Positions 20,942 through 30,900 of a DNA stretch of 45,311 bases are shown in pieces. The DNA comes from Asterionellopsis glacialis (Eukaryota > Bacillariophyta > Plagiogrammaphyceae > Rhaphoneidales > Asterionellopsidaceae). The position numbers were made by a program, and so were the translations under genes. Location: contig WKLE02005142.1 in the NCBI GenBank assembly GCA_014885115.2, forward strand, positions 1 through 45,311. Reading direction: 5' to 3'. The notes under the pieces were generated by a model. It did not search any database. It saw only the letters and a list, made by a program, of their open reading frames with translations, and was not told where the DNA came from. How positions within the stretch are numbered: the stretch's first letter is position 1; every line of letters starts with the position of its first letter.

Positions 20942-21879
20942 CCTAGTCCTAAGAGCATCCTTTCTATGCTGGCCCAGTTCTAATTGATTTGGATTAGCTA
21001 GGAGTGGGTTTAGGCCCTTTTTCCATCATTTCTATATGTCCCAATTAGGATCTGGATTAGGGCCAGCAGGAACTACCCCTCAATTAGGGTCAATCATTTT
21101 CCAGATCCAAATTGAAGTAACAGCAATTATGTAGAAAATTCACATAGCATTGGAGGGATTCTCTTTTTTTGTTCTTTCCTGTCAAGAATATTCTGGTACA
21201 GCAGCAAAAAATTGATGAGATGATTGGTCCATGACAACCATGATGACAATAATGACAAGGAGAACATGCTCTATTCCTCATCTAGTTTCACAATGATAAA
21301 ATCCATTCTTTTTTATCTACCATGCATGAAAAGGATGATTACTGTATTGTCATTCCCTTTGTGGATTGTTTGGTTTTTCATCTTGTTGACATGCAATTTT
21401 TTTTCAGAACAACAACAAACTTTTATTGCTGTGTCAGTTCTATAAACTACTTGCATTTTACTATACCTGCAGGTGATGACTGCTGCGTTGTGGTTTCTAC
21501 CTTATGGTGGATTGTTAATTTGGCAGACCATTGTTGTCTTGTCTTGTCTTGTCTTGTCTTGTCTTGTCTTGTCTTGTCTTGTCTTGTCTTGTCTTGTCTT
21601 GTCTTGGCTTGGCTTGGCTTGGCTTGGCTTGGCTTGGCTTGTCTTGTCTTGGCTTGGCTTCATCTTTGTATTGTTAAATCAAAATAACAACAAAAATTAT
21701 TTACACAGTTCACTTGTGTGATCAGTGTTAAGGAACTAGATTAGGGTTTGGTAGAAATGGTGGATTATGGTCCCTAATGCAATCCTACTCTTGTGGTGTC
21801 ATAACCAATTAAATAACCCAGAAAGCTCGATTAGGATCTGGATTAGGGATGTCATCCAGAGGATGCTCTAAGGACTAGG
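20942..21879. mobile_element. Inverted-repeat element with TA flanks
   Basis: The left end CCTAGTCCTAAGAGCATCC (20942-20960) and right end (21861-21879) pair over 19 bp with one mismatch. TA dinucleotides flank both (20940-20941 and 21880-21881), as for Tc1/mariner-type insertions. Subterminal regions repeat GATCTGGATTAGGG and AATTAGG in clusters at both ends. A pentamer satellite sits inside. No transposase frame is present in 938 bp, so it is non-autonomous. Confidence 0.72.
21536..21660. repeat. GTCTT/GGCTT pentamer array, 25 units
   Basis: There are 14 GTCTT units, 7 GGCTT, 2 GTCTT and 2 GGCTT, all in register. The variant has spread as blocks rather than at random, which points to slippage or unequal exchange after a single T-to-G change. 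Confidence 0.97.
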
Positions 21880-22260
21880 TAGTCTACCCAAAAAGGACTA
21901 TTGTACCAGTCATGAAGTGGTTTGAACCACTAATTTTTAACTAACTTTTTGTGTGATATCTCTACTTTCACACACGTTTTTCTCACAAAAGAAGTTTGTA
22001 ACACCTCCATAAAAGGGTAATCTAAAAGTTTATTGCACCAGGTTCACCAATCAATTATCACACTGCCCTCCAGAACAATAACTGGCTGTGTGATGAACTC
22101 TCTGAAAACCTGAATCTGTATGCCTTAGGCCTTTTTTTCTTAGGGATCTATTGGAACCCGGCTGTATGCACTCCTGTGTCATGAATAAAACCAAAAGCTA
22201 AAATCCTGAAAACCTGTAACAAATGGTTTGTGCAAAAAAAAAAATGCTTTTGACATCATC

Positions 22261-22355
22261 ATTCCATTCTGTTGCATTGGGTTGCATTGGGTTGTGTTGC
22301 ATTGCGCTCTGTTCTGTTCCATTGCATTGCATTGTGTTCCATTCCATTCCATTCC
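22261..22355. repeat. Degenerate ATTGC/ATTCC pentamer tract
   Basis: A run of related 5-base units (GGGTTGCATT, TGCATTGCAT, TTCCATTCCA) lies inside the 1.7-kb element. Confidence 0.8.
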
Positions 22356-22504
22356 CTGCTGTTCTCAATGCCTTGTAGAACTACTGTACTCAACAACAAA
22401 CCATAACACACTGTAGCTAATCATTGCAAGCTATTGATTGATTGTTGGGTTTTGACTGCTTTCACTCTAGAAGCTATATCAGCACATATGAACAACTGTC
22501 AGCA

Positions 22505-22544
22505 GTTGTTGTTGTTGTTGTTTGTTGTTGTTCATTGTTGTTGA
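22505..22544. repeat. (TTG)n microsatellite
   Basis: This is an interrupted TTG trinucleotide tract inside the same element. Confidence 0.85.
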
Positions 22545-23637
22545 TCTTACATTTTGTTGTTTGTTGTCATCAATTGTATGGGCTGTCAATTGTAGTAATT
22601 GATAAAAAAACATCTTTATGTTGTTAAAGGTTGATTGATGAGTGTGATGTGGTGCTGGATGTATTTGTGCGTCATGACTAGTCTTGTGAAGGTACACCAT
22701 GAGTTTGGCACATTGGGAGTTTTTGTGTTGGTATTAGCTGTTGAACTATCACATGATGCATGTTGGAGGTAATGTTCTGTAGCACAACAAATAGAGCAAT
22801 TTCATTAGATAAAAAAGGATAAAACTCCTTACAGGTTTTTGTACATGTTCTTGTTACATGGACAGAGGAGGGTGGGTGGGTTTGGCCATGAGGTCCATTC
22901 TGTATGAAAACCTGTAGGGTTTTTAATCATGGCCAAAGGCTACAAAAGGCCTCTTGGGGGTATCACCCTTAATTCCACTGGGTTTTTTGTCATGTTTTCA
23001 TGTTTTCAGGTTTTTTTTAGTTCATGACACAATGCCTAACAAACAAATGGGTATATTTTGCTATTTTTGCATTTAGTGGTTCAAACCCATGCACTTGTAG
23101 AATCTACACAAATTCTGTACCAACCCCATTTTACAGTTTTCAAATATCTTTCTCCCCAGCTTTCAATATTTTTTTGCATATTTGGGTTACATGTATTGTC
23201 AACTTGATCAACCAATTCACTGAATTTTCTAGTAATAATTTGTAGTAACCTTTACAAATGTGTACACTATTGAATGTCCACACCGGTTTGAAAATACTTA
23301 ATGATGGTCAATCAGAACAGTGAGATGAATGATAAAAAATGTTTGTTAAAGAAGAGTTAGTTAAAAATTTATTTAGGACTTGTAAACTTTCTCTCCTATT
23401 TTTTGCAGTATAAATTTTTGACTGTTCTATGCATTTTTTAGTTAGTATTCCATTAGAGAGGTGGGAAATAGAGGGGAGGAATAAAGGAAGAAGAGAAAGT
23501 GATGATGTAGAAATGCTGTAGAGCTGTTTCAGTTAGTTGATTTTTTTCCACTTATTTTTGGTACCAGAGTCTATTAAATTTAGTGGTTCAAACCCATGCA
23601 AAATAAATTTAGTGGTTCAAACCACTTCATGACTGGT

Positions 23638-24389
23638 GGTAGACCTTGTGAAAAACTCTAGTCCTAGATCTTGGGTCACCCCTCAACCCCCTTTCACACC
23701 CTTTGTAGAGGATCGACATGAGAGTTAACCTCATCAAGAACATCAATAAACAAACAAGGTAATGGTCACTTAACAGGTGACTGTTGAATCAAGTATTTTT
23801 ATGACTGTTTGATAATTAATTAGTAGATGCACCACTTGGGAGATGTTTATGTATTACATCTCCCATAATTTATCCCTCTTTGGTTCATCACTCATATCAA
23901 CTACAATACATCATTCTGATCAGAAGTAATTGTTTAGGCAACATTCTTGACAAGAAAACTAATTTGACAAAGGAACCATTCAAGCAAGAATAAAGAATTT
24001 GGCTAAGGTTGAAAAGAAGGAATAGGAAGTTAAGAGCCAATTCAATGTCAAAGCTCCAGACATCATCAAGTTGGCATACTTGCCAAAATCTTCACCAATG
24101 GTTTCTAATGCAACAGAAGCCACTCTAGTGAGTAACATCTTGTTCACCAACCACATCAATTACTATATCTTCAGTACCTCACTCTTACTGCAACCCTCAT
24201 TTCCCTCTGACTAATGTAGAAGAAGAAAGACATTTAACAGCTGAAAAATAAATAAACAATTTGCAGATTACTACTGCAAAAAGTACATTTATAAAACTCA
24301 TCTCCAAGTTATAGTATATGCTCAAGTAGAAGCTTTGAAATGCAAACTGCATTGCTTTGATGACAGCAACAAGAAACGTAAGCTGTAAC
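23638..24389. other. Region between repeat element and gag remnant
   Basis: No gene is supported. The segment GTGAAAAACTC...AGATCTTGGGTCACCCC at about 23650-23690 recurs in diverged form at about 25380-25410, where it leads into another inverted-repeat element. The rest may be a decayed 5' part of the retroelement. Confidence 0.4.
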
Positions 24390-25315
24390 TATGTCAGCAA
24401 GAAATGTCCCAATCCAGTTTAAGTCATCCTACAGCCACACTATAACCACTAGCAAACAAACCCAAGACTTTGATGATGGAACTACCAAAAATGTCAAGAT
24501 GGTCCCAATATATGATGGTGGATCCATATTGAAGGAGCCTTTTGTACCTTTGGTGCATTTAAGGAAGCATTCAAAACACTCAATTGGATCACCAATCCAG
24601 AAAAGAAAATGCTTTTTGGCTTACTACTTTTCAATACTGCAAGACATGATTGGGACTTAGCTTCAGATGCACATGTTGTGCTTTCAATGACATCAAAGAT
24701 ATATAGATTAAAACCTTCATCATCTTTCTGTTGTAAGACCAAGATAATTGCAACATGAATTTATTGAAACCATGTTCAAGGATTATAATACTACAGCTTG
24801 CCAATTCTACCAATGATTAAGAATCATGGTCAAGTATTACAACAAAATGCCTTACAACACTAGTGAAATTAATAATACAAAGATCAAGAACATCATGTTT
24901 AAAGCCATGCCCCCTAATTTCCAGAACAAGTTTCTTGAAGCAGGAAAAACTTTGGCAAATGAAGACATTCTCTCTCTCATGCACTGCATGGAAAACTTGA
25001 AAGTTATTCAAGATAGAAGTAGCAAAAGGTACAATAACAACAACCATGATGACAGTTGCCGGTCCAACAAATGTCAGAAAGGTGACAGTTGTTGTAATGA
25101 CCAATTCAATCAGCAATATGACATTAATTAATCCAGCTCTTCTTCCAACAGGTATCAAGATACAAATGACCATCATAACCATGTGATCAATGGTAACAAA
25201 TACAACAACAATGCTAACATTAATTAAAATGACACTTGTCCCCATCATGGAGGATACAAATGGGGACAATGCTTTTACAATCCTCATGGTTCCAACTATA
25301 GGCTAGTTCATCCAA
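24390..25315 (+). pseudogene. Retrotransposon gag remnant, frameshifted
   Basis: Fragments in different plus-strand frames read in order like an LTR-retrotransposon Gag: a frame from 24391 containing VPIYDGG, then FGAFKEAFKTLNWITNPEKK and ARHDWDLASDAH in a shifted frame, then 24826-25131 with MPYNTSEINNTKIKNIMFKA, a MPPNFQNKFLEAGKTL helix, and a His/Asn-rich tail. A cysteine-histidine segment CPHHGGYKWGQCFYNP near 25235-25285 resembles the zinc-finger-like motif at the end of stramenopile Gag proteins. Frameshifts and stops break it. No protease, integrase or reverse transcriptase follows, and no long terminal repeats are visible. Confidence 0.65.
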
Positions 25316-25400
25316 CCACTGGTCATCAATACCAGTATCTTCTGACAGTCCCAGGGTCTGCTCGAAAAGGACTCTTGCAGTGAAAAAACTCCAGATCTCG

Positions 25401-25794
25401 GGTCACCCCCCCCCAAAAAGGGGGCCAATTTTCTAAAAGAAATTGCAATTGAAGCCGGGGAGTGCTAGCTATTACACGAGTCCCACCATCACATCACTCC
25501 TTGCTTTTCTCGACAACCATCTAGTCATACCATTGCTTTTTTGTTACAAACAACATACAATTATCACAATGAACAGTTCTGTTGGCAATCTTTGCAGAAC
25601 AAGATCAAAATAAGGTCTCATGTTGAATGCATGGAATAATACGCAAATATGCCATGCTTTTGAAACAACACGTAAATATACCTCTAGCTTTTACAATCCG
25701 GAACAACACAACATGTTTACGTGTAATAGCTAGCACTCCCCGGCTTCAATTGCAAAAATAAAAAACTGGCCCACTTTTGTGTGGGCGGGTGACC
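25401..25794. mobile_element. Foldback/MITE element with 36-bp perfect inner arms
   Basis: A perfect 36-bp inverted repeat pairs 25443-25478 with 25720-25755 (core GAAGCCGGGGAGTGCTAGCT). Weaker pairing extends outward through GGGGCCA/TGGCCC to GGTCACCC at 25401 and GGGTGACC ending at 25794. The loop is 241 bases and encodes nothing. No clear target duplication was found. Confidence 0.72.
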
Positions 25795-25997
25795 AGACTT
25801 TGAAAGCATGCGTATGTACAGTACAGTATGTAGCCGTCCAACCAATTCAACAGACACAGAAACACTCACACTCACACTGCGACAAGATCTGAAACGAGAA
25901 ACAAAAACTGCACAACAAAGACTTCATTCCATTTTCTATTACAGCACACCACAGGGGTTATACACTATAAGACACAGGATAGTATAGTTTAGAGAAT

Positions 25998-27854
25998 ATG
26001 AGTAATTTAATTACAGCGATACGATCTTCTTGCGAGGATAATGAAACATATGATTTGGGTGGTCAATCTATCGCCACAATCTCCAATGTAATTGAATCTG
26101 CATTTCAAGAACCATTTCTACTTGATAAAATGATTAAAATTACGTTCATCGTAGGTGCAGGTAAACAAGCACGTAGTAAGTATGATCCTAATACCACCAA
26201 GGTGGTGACAAGTATATTACGTGACAAGTGCAATTACAATGAAGATCGTGGTGCAAGTTGTATCATGGAATGTGCTGGATCCTACAAGGTACAACATGAT
26301 ACAGGTAAAAATTTATTTACGGTGATGGTATTTCCAAAAGTGAGTGTGAAATCTACCTCAACATCGACAACATCAAATTTCGATGGTTATGGTGATGATG
26401 ACGACACAGAAGAACCAATTATACCACATGAGAGTGCAGGATACAAGGTAGCTATATGCACCATGTCCGTCTTTCCACAAATGGTAAAATCAAAATGTCC
26501 AACATGGACTGAAAAGAAATCATTGTTACAATGTTTAGAAGCCTTACAAACATTAGTGGAAGAAATGGATCAAAAATTAATTCATGGCGTCGAATTAACC
26601 AAGCAAGAAGACCAATTTTATAATGATGTAGATAATTTGGAGGAAAAACATACATTTGTAAAACATGAAATGCACATACAAGTCATGGAAACCAAACAAA
26701 TTACAGCACAAGAAAAACAACTCTTATTAGATCAATGTATAAATCGTATTACTAAATTACACAAACAAAACAATTCACATCAAAAACAAGAAGAACTACG
26801 TAAATTACAACAACGTCAAGAGGTATTAGAATCTATTACAGTCCCTACACCTTTACCTAAATTGAAGTATTATGGTGAAATGTCCAAATTATACAAAGAA
26901 TTTAAAACAACACCTGGATTATACAATATTGAAGAAACAACCAAGGGGCGATTGTGTTCTATAAAGGAAACGCAAATGATGACACGCAAAGACGAAATTA
27001 TGGAACAATTGCACATGTTGGAAGAACAAAGTCGTAATTGGTTCGAAGAGGATGATGTATTTGATATGAGGCTGCAGCAAACACGAAATGAATTATCCAG
27101 TATGTATTTAAAGAATGTAATATCCAAAAATAAGTCAAAAAGCAAGACGACTTTAGCAAATAGTAAGTTGAAAGTTGGGAGCAGTGCTAATAAGTGGGTA
27201 ACACCAGGTCAAAAACAACAAGAACATAATCATTGGTCATCAGCTCTTGCCGCCAAAAAGAAGAAGCGTCCTAAAGGTGGCGCACTCTTTCAAGCCATGA
27301 TGATGGATGATAGTGACGACGACGACGATGATGATGATGATGATGAGGGCTACAGCAATGTTCATGATGGTGAACAAGAACAAGAACAGCAAAGTCACGG
27401 CACTGTCATCACTACCACTACTACACCCAAGAAAACTAATAAGAAGTCATCAACTAAGGGAACAGCAACTGATGAGGCTCCTTCTACTACTGCAGCTTTT
27501 ACAACTTCAACAAAAACAAACAAAGCAAAATCCAAAAACAAAAAGAACAAGAACAAGAAGAATAAAAAAAGTAATAAGGGCAGCAACAAGCAAGGTAATG
27601 ACGACGGCGATGATGAGAATGTGAATGCTGCTGCTGCTACCGATGCTGACACTGTTTTGGACGATGCTATACAGTCAAATCAAGATCAGCAACGTCAAAA
27701 AGAAAAAGAACCAACTACATCATTGGATTATGTGCGTATTGCTGTATTAGATTATATCTTTCCGTTGTTGGGTGCCTTCCTTGCATGGTTAGTCACACTT
27801 ATGTTTGGTAACAACAAGAATAGTAAAAAGAACAAAAAGAAGAAGAATAACTGA
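25998..27854 (+). CDS. Conserved protein with coiled coils and C-terminal membrane anchor
   Basis: The 618-residue protein starts MSNLITAIRSSCEDNE at the first ATG after a 200-base AT-rich leader. Its N-terminal ~170 residues form a conserved-looking domain with FIVGAGKQARSKYD, a helix, NEDRGAS and QHDTGKNLFTVMVFPKV. I have the impression of a eukaryote-wide family with the pattern GGGK..R..YD....DRGA....QHDTG.N but cannot name it. The middle (about 175-400) is Gln/Glu/Lys-rich and strongly helical, probably coiled coil. A poly-Asp tract and Lys/Asn-rich low complexity follow. Residues about 575-605 (VLDYIFPLLGAFLAWLVTLMF) form one membrane helix near the end, followed by a basic tail, so it is probably tail-anchored. 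Confidence 0.82.
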   Translation: MSNLITAIRSSCEDNETYDLGGQSIATISNVIESAFQEPFLLDKMIKITFIVGAGKQARSKYDPNTTKVVTSILRDKCNYNEDRGASCIMECAGSYKVQHDTGKNLFTVMVFPKVSVKSTSTSTTSNFDGYGDDDDTEEPIIPHESAGYKVAICTMSVFPQMVKSKCPTWTEKKSLLQCLEALQTLVEEMDQKLIHGVELTKQEDQFYNDVDNLEEKHTFVKHEMHIQVMETKQITAQEKQLLLDQCINRITKLHKQNNSHQKQEELRKLQQRQEVLESITVPTPLPKLKYYGEMSKLYKEFKTTPGLYNIEETTKGRLCSIKETQMMTRKDEIMEQLHMLEEQSRNWFEEDDVFDMRLQQTRNELSSMYLKNVISKNKSKSKTTLANSKLKVGSSANKWVTPGQKQQEHNHWSSALAAKKKKRPKGGALFQAMMMDDSDDDDDDDDDDEGYSNVHDGEQEQEQQSHGTVITTTTTPKKTNKKSSTKGTATDEAPSTTAAFTTSTKTNKAKSKNKKNKNKKNKKSNKGSNKQGNDDGDDENVNAAAATDADTVLDDAIQSNQDQQRQKEKEPTTSLDYVRIAVLDYIFPLLGAFLAWLVTLMFGNNKNSKKNKKKKNN

Positions 27855-28359
27855 TCAAAACAAAAACAGAGGAATTATTGGAGACACACACACGCATACA
27901 CATACATACACACAACTGGCGATCATGGACGATTACAATGCCGGGAAGGGGGCTGGGGGCTGGGGGCTGGGGAGGAAAAACTATTGCAATCATTGTCAAT
28001 ATGATGAACGTGAAGATAGATGTGTCCAATGTTCCGGTATCACAATGGCAGAGATATTACATGTAGAATATATAGACTTTTAATTCAAATTAATAATTTT
28101 ACAAAGATTGCTTTTAGTATTGCATGTGTGCGAATACCGTGCGCTACGTTTTCGACTTTGGGATTTCGCTACGCTCTAGTGTCCATGCATCTATCTGAAC
28201 ATATAGACTCAGCATCATGGATGTCATTCGACTACTTTCAACCGGATTGTATTACCCGTTTCGTACACGAGAAAAGATGCTGTACTGATTGAGTCTTCCT
28301 CTGTCTACCAAAGAATGCGTACAACTTCACCGGCGTGCCAGTTTTTGAAGTAGTTGGGT
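27855..28359. other. Intergenic region between convergent genes
   Basis: This holds the 3' ends of the tail-anchored protein gene (plus) and the LRR gene (minus). It contains a CA-rich tract at about 27884-27914 and a G-quadruplex-type motif. No gene is seen. Confidence 0.5.
27948..27972 (+). other. G-quadruplex-forming motif
   Basis: The order is G5-CT-G5-CT-G5-CT-G4: four long G runs with 2-base loops. This satisfies the strict quadruplex rule. It lies about 95 bases past the stop codon of the plus-strand gene, so it would be in the sense strand of its 3' UTR. Confidence 0.8.
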
Positions 28360-29526
28360 TCATTGTGTGTTATGCAAGCATTTGAATAAGTCTGGCTTTG
28401 CTTGGATGAAATAATATAACAGACTTGGATTTCTTTTCGGTACTTTACTTAAAATCTCAGCCCAAACGGCAAGTGGAACGTTTTCTTCTCTGAGTATACG
28501 CCTGCCCATCTTGTTCAGCTGGCAAAAGAAATCGATTTGTATTCGCAAGGTAGGACACACAGTACCCGCATTAAAGAAGTAAAACTCTTCCAAATAAAAA
28601 TTATGCTCCAAACCTTCTACCAACACATTCTGCCCTTCTTTACCCATCTTTTCGCAACCAACAATCAAGGTTCGAAGTCCCCTGTTTACTTTCAACATGG
28701 TAGAAAACCATCTTGATCCATCTATTCCCATGCCGCCGCCACTGCCAGTGCTATTGGAGTACACCAACTTCTTTAGAGTTGAATTGTACTGCAAACCAGT
28801 TGCAATATATTTAGCACCCATGTCACCAAAACAATTTTTAGAAATGTAAAGTTCTTCAAGATGTTGATTGTACCTAAGCATTGTTCCCAACGACTCGGTT
28901 CCTTTGTCACCGAAGCGATTTTTATACAAAAATAGCTGCTTGACAGAATGGTTTTTCTCCATTCCTTTTGCAAGTAATATGATACCTTCATTATCAATTT
29001 TATTCTCCTCAAGACTTAGCTTTTGAATGCTACACTGAACATGGGATAAAAGACTTCCAAATGCCATAGCCCCTTCATCACCAATTCGATTCTCCCCCAA
29101 GGACAAGAATACGATGGATGAATTATCTTGCAAGGCCTTTGTAAGGATTGCACAAGTATCGGGACCAATTTGATTCTCCCGAAGATAAAGCTCTAGTACA
29201 GTGGTATTGAATGGTAGGTGAGCTATAAGCAACACAAGCTCATTTTGAGTTTCCTTTGAGAACGTATTGGAAAGTGATAAAATCGTAGGTTGTGGAGAAA
29301 TGCCTGCATCGTTCTTATCTAAGAGTGTTTTACATATGGTGCGTATCCTTGCCATTGATGGTGTTCCGGCCTTTTGTCGAGACAACCTTTGTATCATATT
29401 GTTCCAGTATTCATGGTTGGTACTCTCACGATGTTCAGCATCATCACCACGACTGTAACTCGTTTGACTACTTTTAATAGGTTCTGATTGTTTCTGCATG
29501 GGATCACTGTCTTTCAAGCTCATCAT
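28360..29526 (-). CDS. Leucine-rich-repeat protein (ribonuclease-inhibitor type)
   Basis: The 388-residue protein has at least six LRRs of about 28 residues, with the pattern L..L.L..N.IG..G...L...L, as in ribonuclease-inhibitor/NLRC3-type repeats (for example VLELYLRENQIGPDTCAIL and VFLSLGENRIGDEGA). Such repeats make a curved protein-binding surface. The N-terminal ~85 residues are Ser/Asp-rich without a signal peptide. The C-terminal segment after the repeats (CQLNKMGRRILREENVPLAVWAEIL, then LLYYFIQAKPDLF) is the same tail I know from a large diatom LRR family. Ligand unknown. Two adjacent ATGs (29526, 29523) are possible starts. Single exon. Confidence 0.88.
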   Translation of the reverse strand: MMSLKDSDPMQKQSEPIKSSQTSYSRGDDAEHRESTNHEYWNNMIQRLSRQKAGTPSMARIRTICKTLLDKNDAGISPQPTILSLSNTFSKETQNELVLLIAHLPFNTTVLELYLRENQIGPDTCAILTKALQDNSSIVFLSLGENRIGDEGAMAFGSLLSHVQCSIQKLSLEENKIDNEGIILLAKGMEKNHSVKQLFLYKNRFGDKGTESLGTMLRYNQHLEELYISKNCFGDMGAKYIATGLQYNSTLKKLVYSNSTGSGGGMGIDGSRWFSTMLKVNRGLRTLIVGCEKMGKEGQNVLVEGLEHNFYLEEFYFFNAGTVCPTLRIQIDFFCQLNKMGRRILREENVPLAVWAEILSKVPKRNPSLLYYFIQAKPDLFKCLHNTQ

Positions 29527-30900
29527 ATATTATTGATCCCGATTCAGAAAAAAACCTTCTTTGTTTCTGATCTCTCTAGCTAGAATGGAAAACTGACAAG
29601 CTTGTTGCGAGAAACCGCTTATACTGTTTATTGCTGCACTTTTTCGTCGTTGTCGCGTTCATGATGATTGTTCTGTTCTTTGGTAATATGAACCCACAGA
29701 CATATAATACTCCTACATCTTTTGATTGAGATTCGTGGGTCTTGGGTGGGTGCTTCCAACAATGAACTATATAGAGTTAAGGTTTCCTAAAAAATAGAGG
29801 TTTCGATACAGAGTAAAAGAGGTACACGCGCGTAATTCGTGGTTGGCACGAACTCACGTCGCAAAACACAATATCACCCATGGACAACTTGACAAACAGC
29901 TATGTGGGCGAAGAACAGACAGTGATCAAGAGGGCCCATGGTGATCTTATCACACGTGTCACGACGTGTCGCACACTTTATTTTAGGAATAGGACTACCG
30001 GTAGTAGTACCTCTACTGGTACTAGTACTACTATCTAGCGTTACTGTAGGTCCTAAACGCAGTATTAAACGTAGGCTAAACGTAGTCCTATTCTATCGAT
30101 GTGTGTCTAACCTGCTGGTTGGTCCGTTCAAATTGGAAGCGACGTCATTCTTTCGTCATGACACGTCACACGAATTTGAATATGACGTGTTCAAACGAAT
30201 CAATCAAGCGATTTTCTTCTTGACATCAAGATGACATCATTAACATGCGCTCATTCCCGGATATCTGCATGTATTATGACGTGTTAGATTTTCAAATAAC
30301 GAAAAGAATGACTCTGTCCCGCTCGCCATTCTCACTTTTTCATCAATCGATTGAAATAGCACGACTGAATCATTTCTTCCATGTACAAACCAGTACTGTT
30401 CGCACTTTGGACCTAAACCCACGAATTTGTGCTACATTCCACAGTCACTGGTACTTGGAACAATGTGGCTCAACGACTACTCTAAAAGTACGTACTTTAT
30501 CGTAGACCTAGTCGTGAAGAAGCCTTTAGTTCTCTTTTTGCCACGTCGATTGTGTAACAGCTCATGTTTTCGACCGAGAAGAGAACAATAAAAGAATACG
30601 GAACAATCTCTTCGAAACAGGTGGATTTGCATAGAGTTCCATCGCGAATATGATATTTGTATGTAGAAACAAAGAAATCGTCAGTCCAATCATTGACTGA
30701 CACCCATCAAATACGAATCAATCATTGGCTTACTCCACATCCGCGCCAATTTCACGAAAATTACACAAATTTCAATTCTCAGCGCAATTACAAGAAAGCA
30801 CATAATTTCAACAACACCTCACAAAACAACACAACTTGTCTTTGCAAGCGTGCCTACTAACTAAAGAACTCACCAAACAAATCTCAATTTCAACACTACC
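29527..30900. promoter_or_regulatory. Divergent intergenic region, LRR and plastid EF-hand genes
   Basis: This 1.37-kb region holds both promoters. It is rich in ACGT-core motifs at 29950-30285. The last 200 bases before 30901 are C/A-rich with CAACA runs and look like the 5' leader of the EF-hand gene. The 98-codon frame at 29938-30234 reads as shifted low-complexity sequence and is not called. Confidence 0.5.
30161..30284. promoter_or_regulatory. Cluster of three TGACGTGT octamers
   Basis: The exact octamer TGACGTGT occurs at 30183-30190 and 30277-30284 on the plus strand and at 30161-30168 on the minus strand. GACGTCA lies at 30141-30147, and ACGTGTC appears twice near 29954-29970. TGACGT is a bZIP core, used in CO2/cAMP-responsive diatom promoters. 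The EF-hand gene starts 617 bases further on and the LRR gene 635 bases to the left. Confidence 0.5.

Larger units (their letters stand above)
21905..23637. mobile_element. 1.7-kb inverted-repeat element, composite
   Basis: A 29-bp perfect inverted repeat pairs 21905-21933 (ACCAGTCATGAAGTGGTTTG...) with 23609-23637. Extra copies of the inner motif ATTTAGTGGTTCAAACC lie at about 23071 and 23578. A weaker inner inverted repeat (GTGTCATGAA...CCTGAAAAC) pairs about 22170-22215 with 22995-23035, suggesting one element nested in another. Flanks TTGTA/TGGTA are only a possible degenerate target duplication. No transposase frame was found. Confidence 0.6.

Noticed and set aside
21322..21721. Overlapping Leu/Ser/Cys-rich frames over 21536-21660
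   Set aside because: They are produced by the GTCTT/GGCTT pentamer array, which is open in several frames.
21500..22600. CRISPR-like array in the repeat block
   Set aside because: The repeats are contiguous microsatellites without spacers, and the genome is eukaryotic.
24817..25287. 156-codon minus-strand frame
   Set aside because: It is antisense to the gag remnant and has Ile/Val-rich composition typical of a reverse frame.
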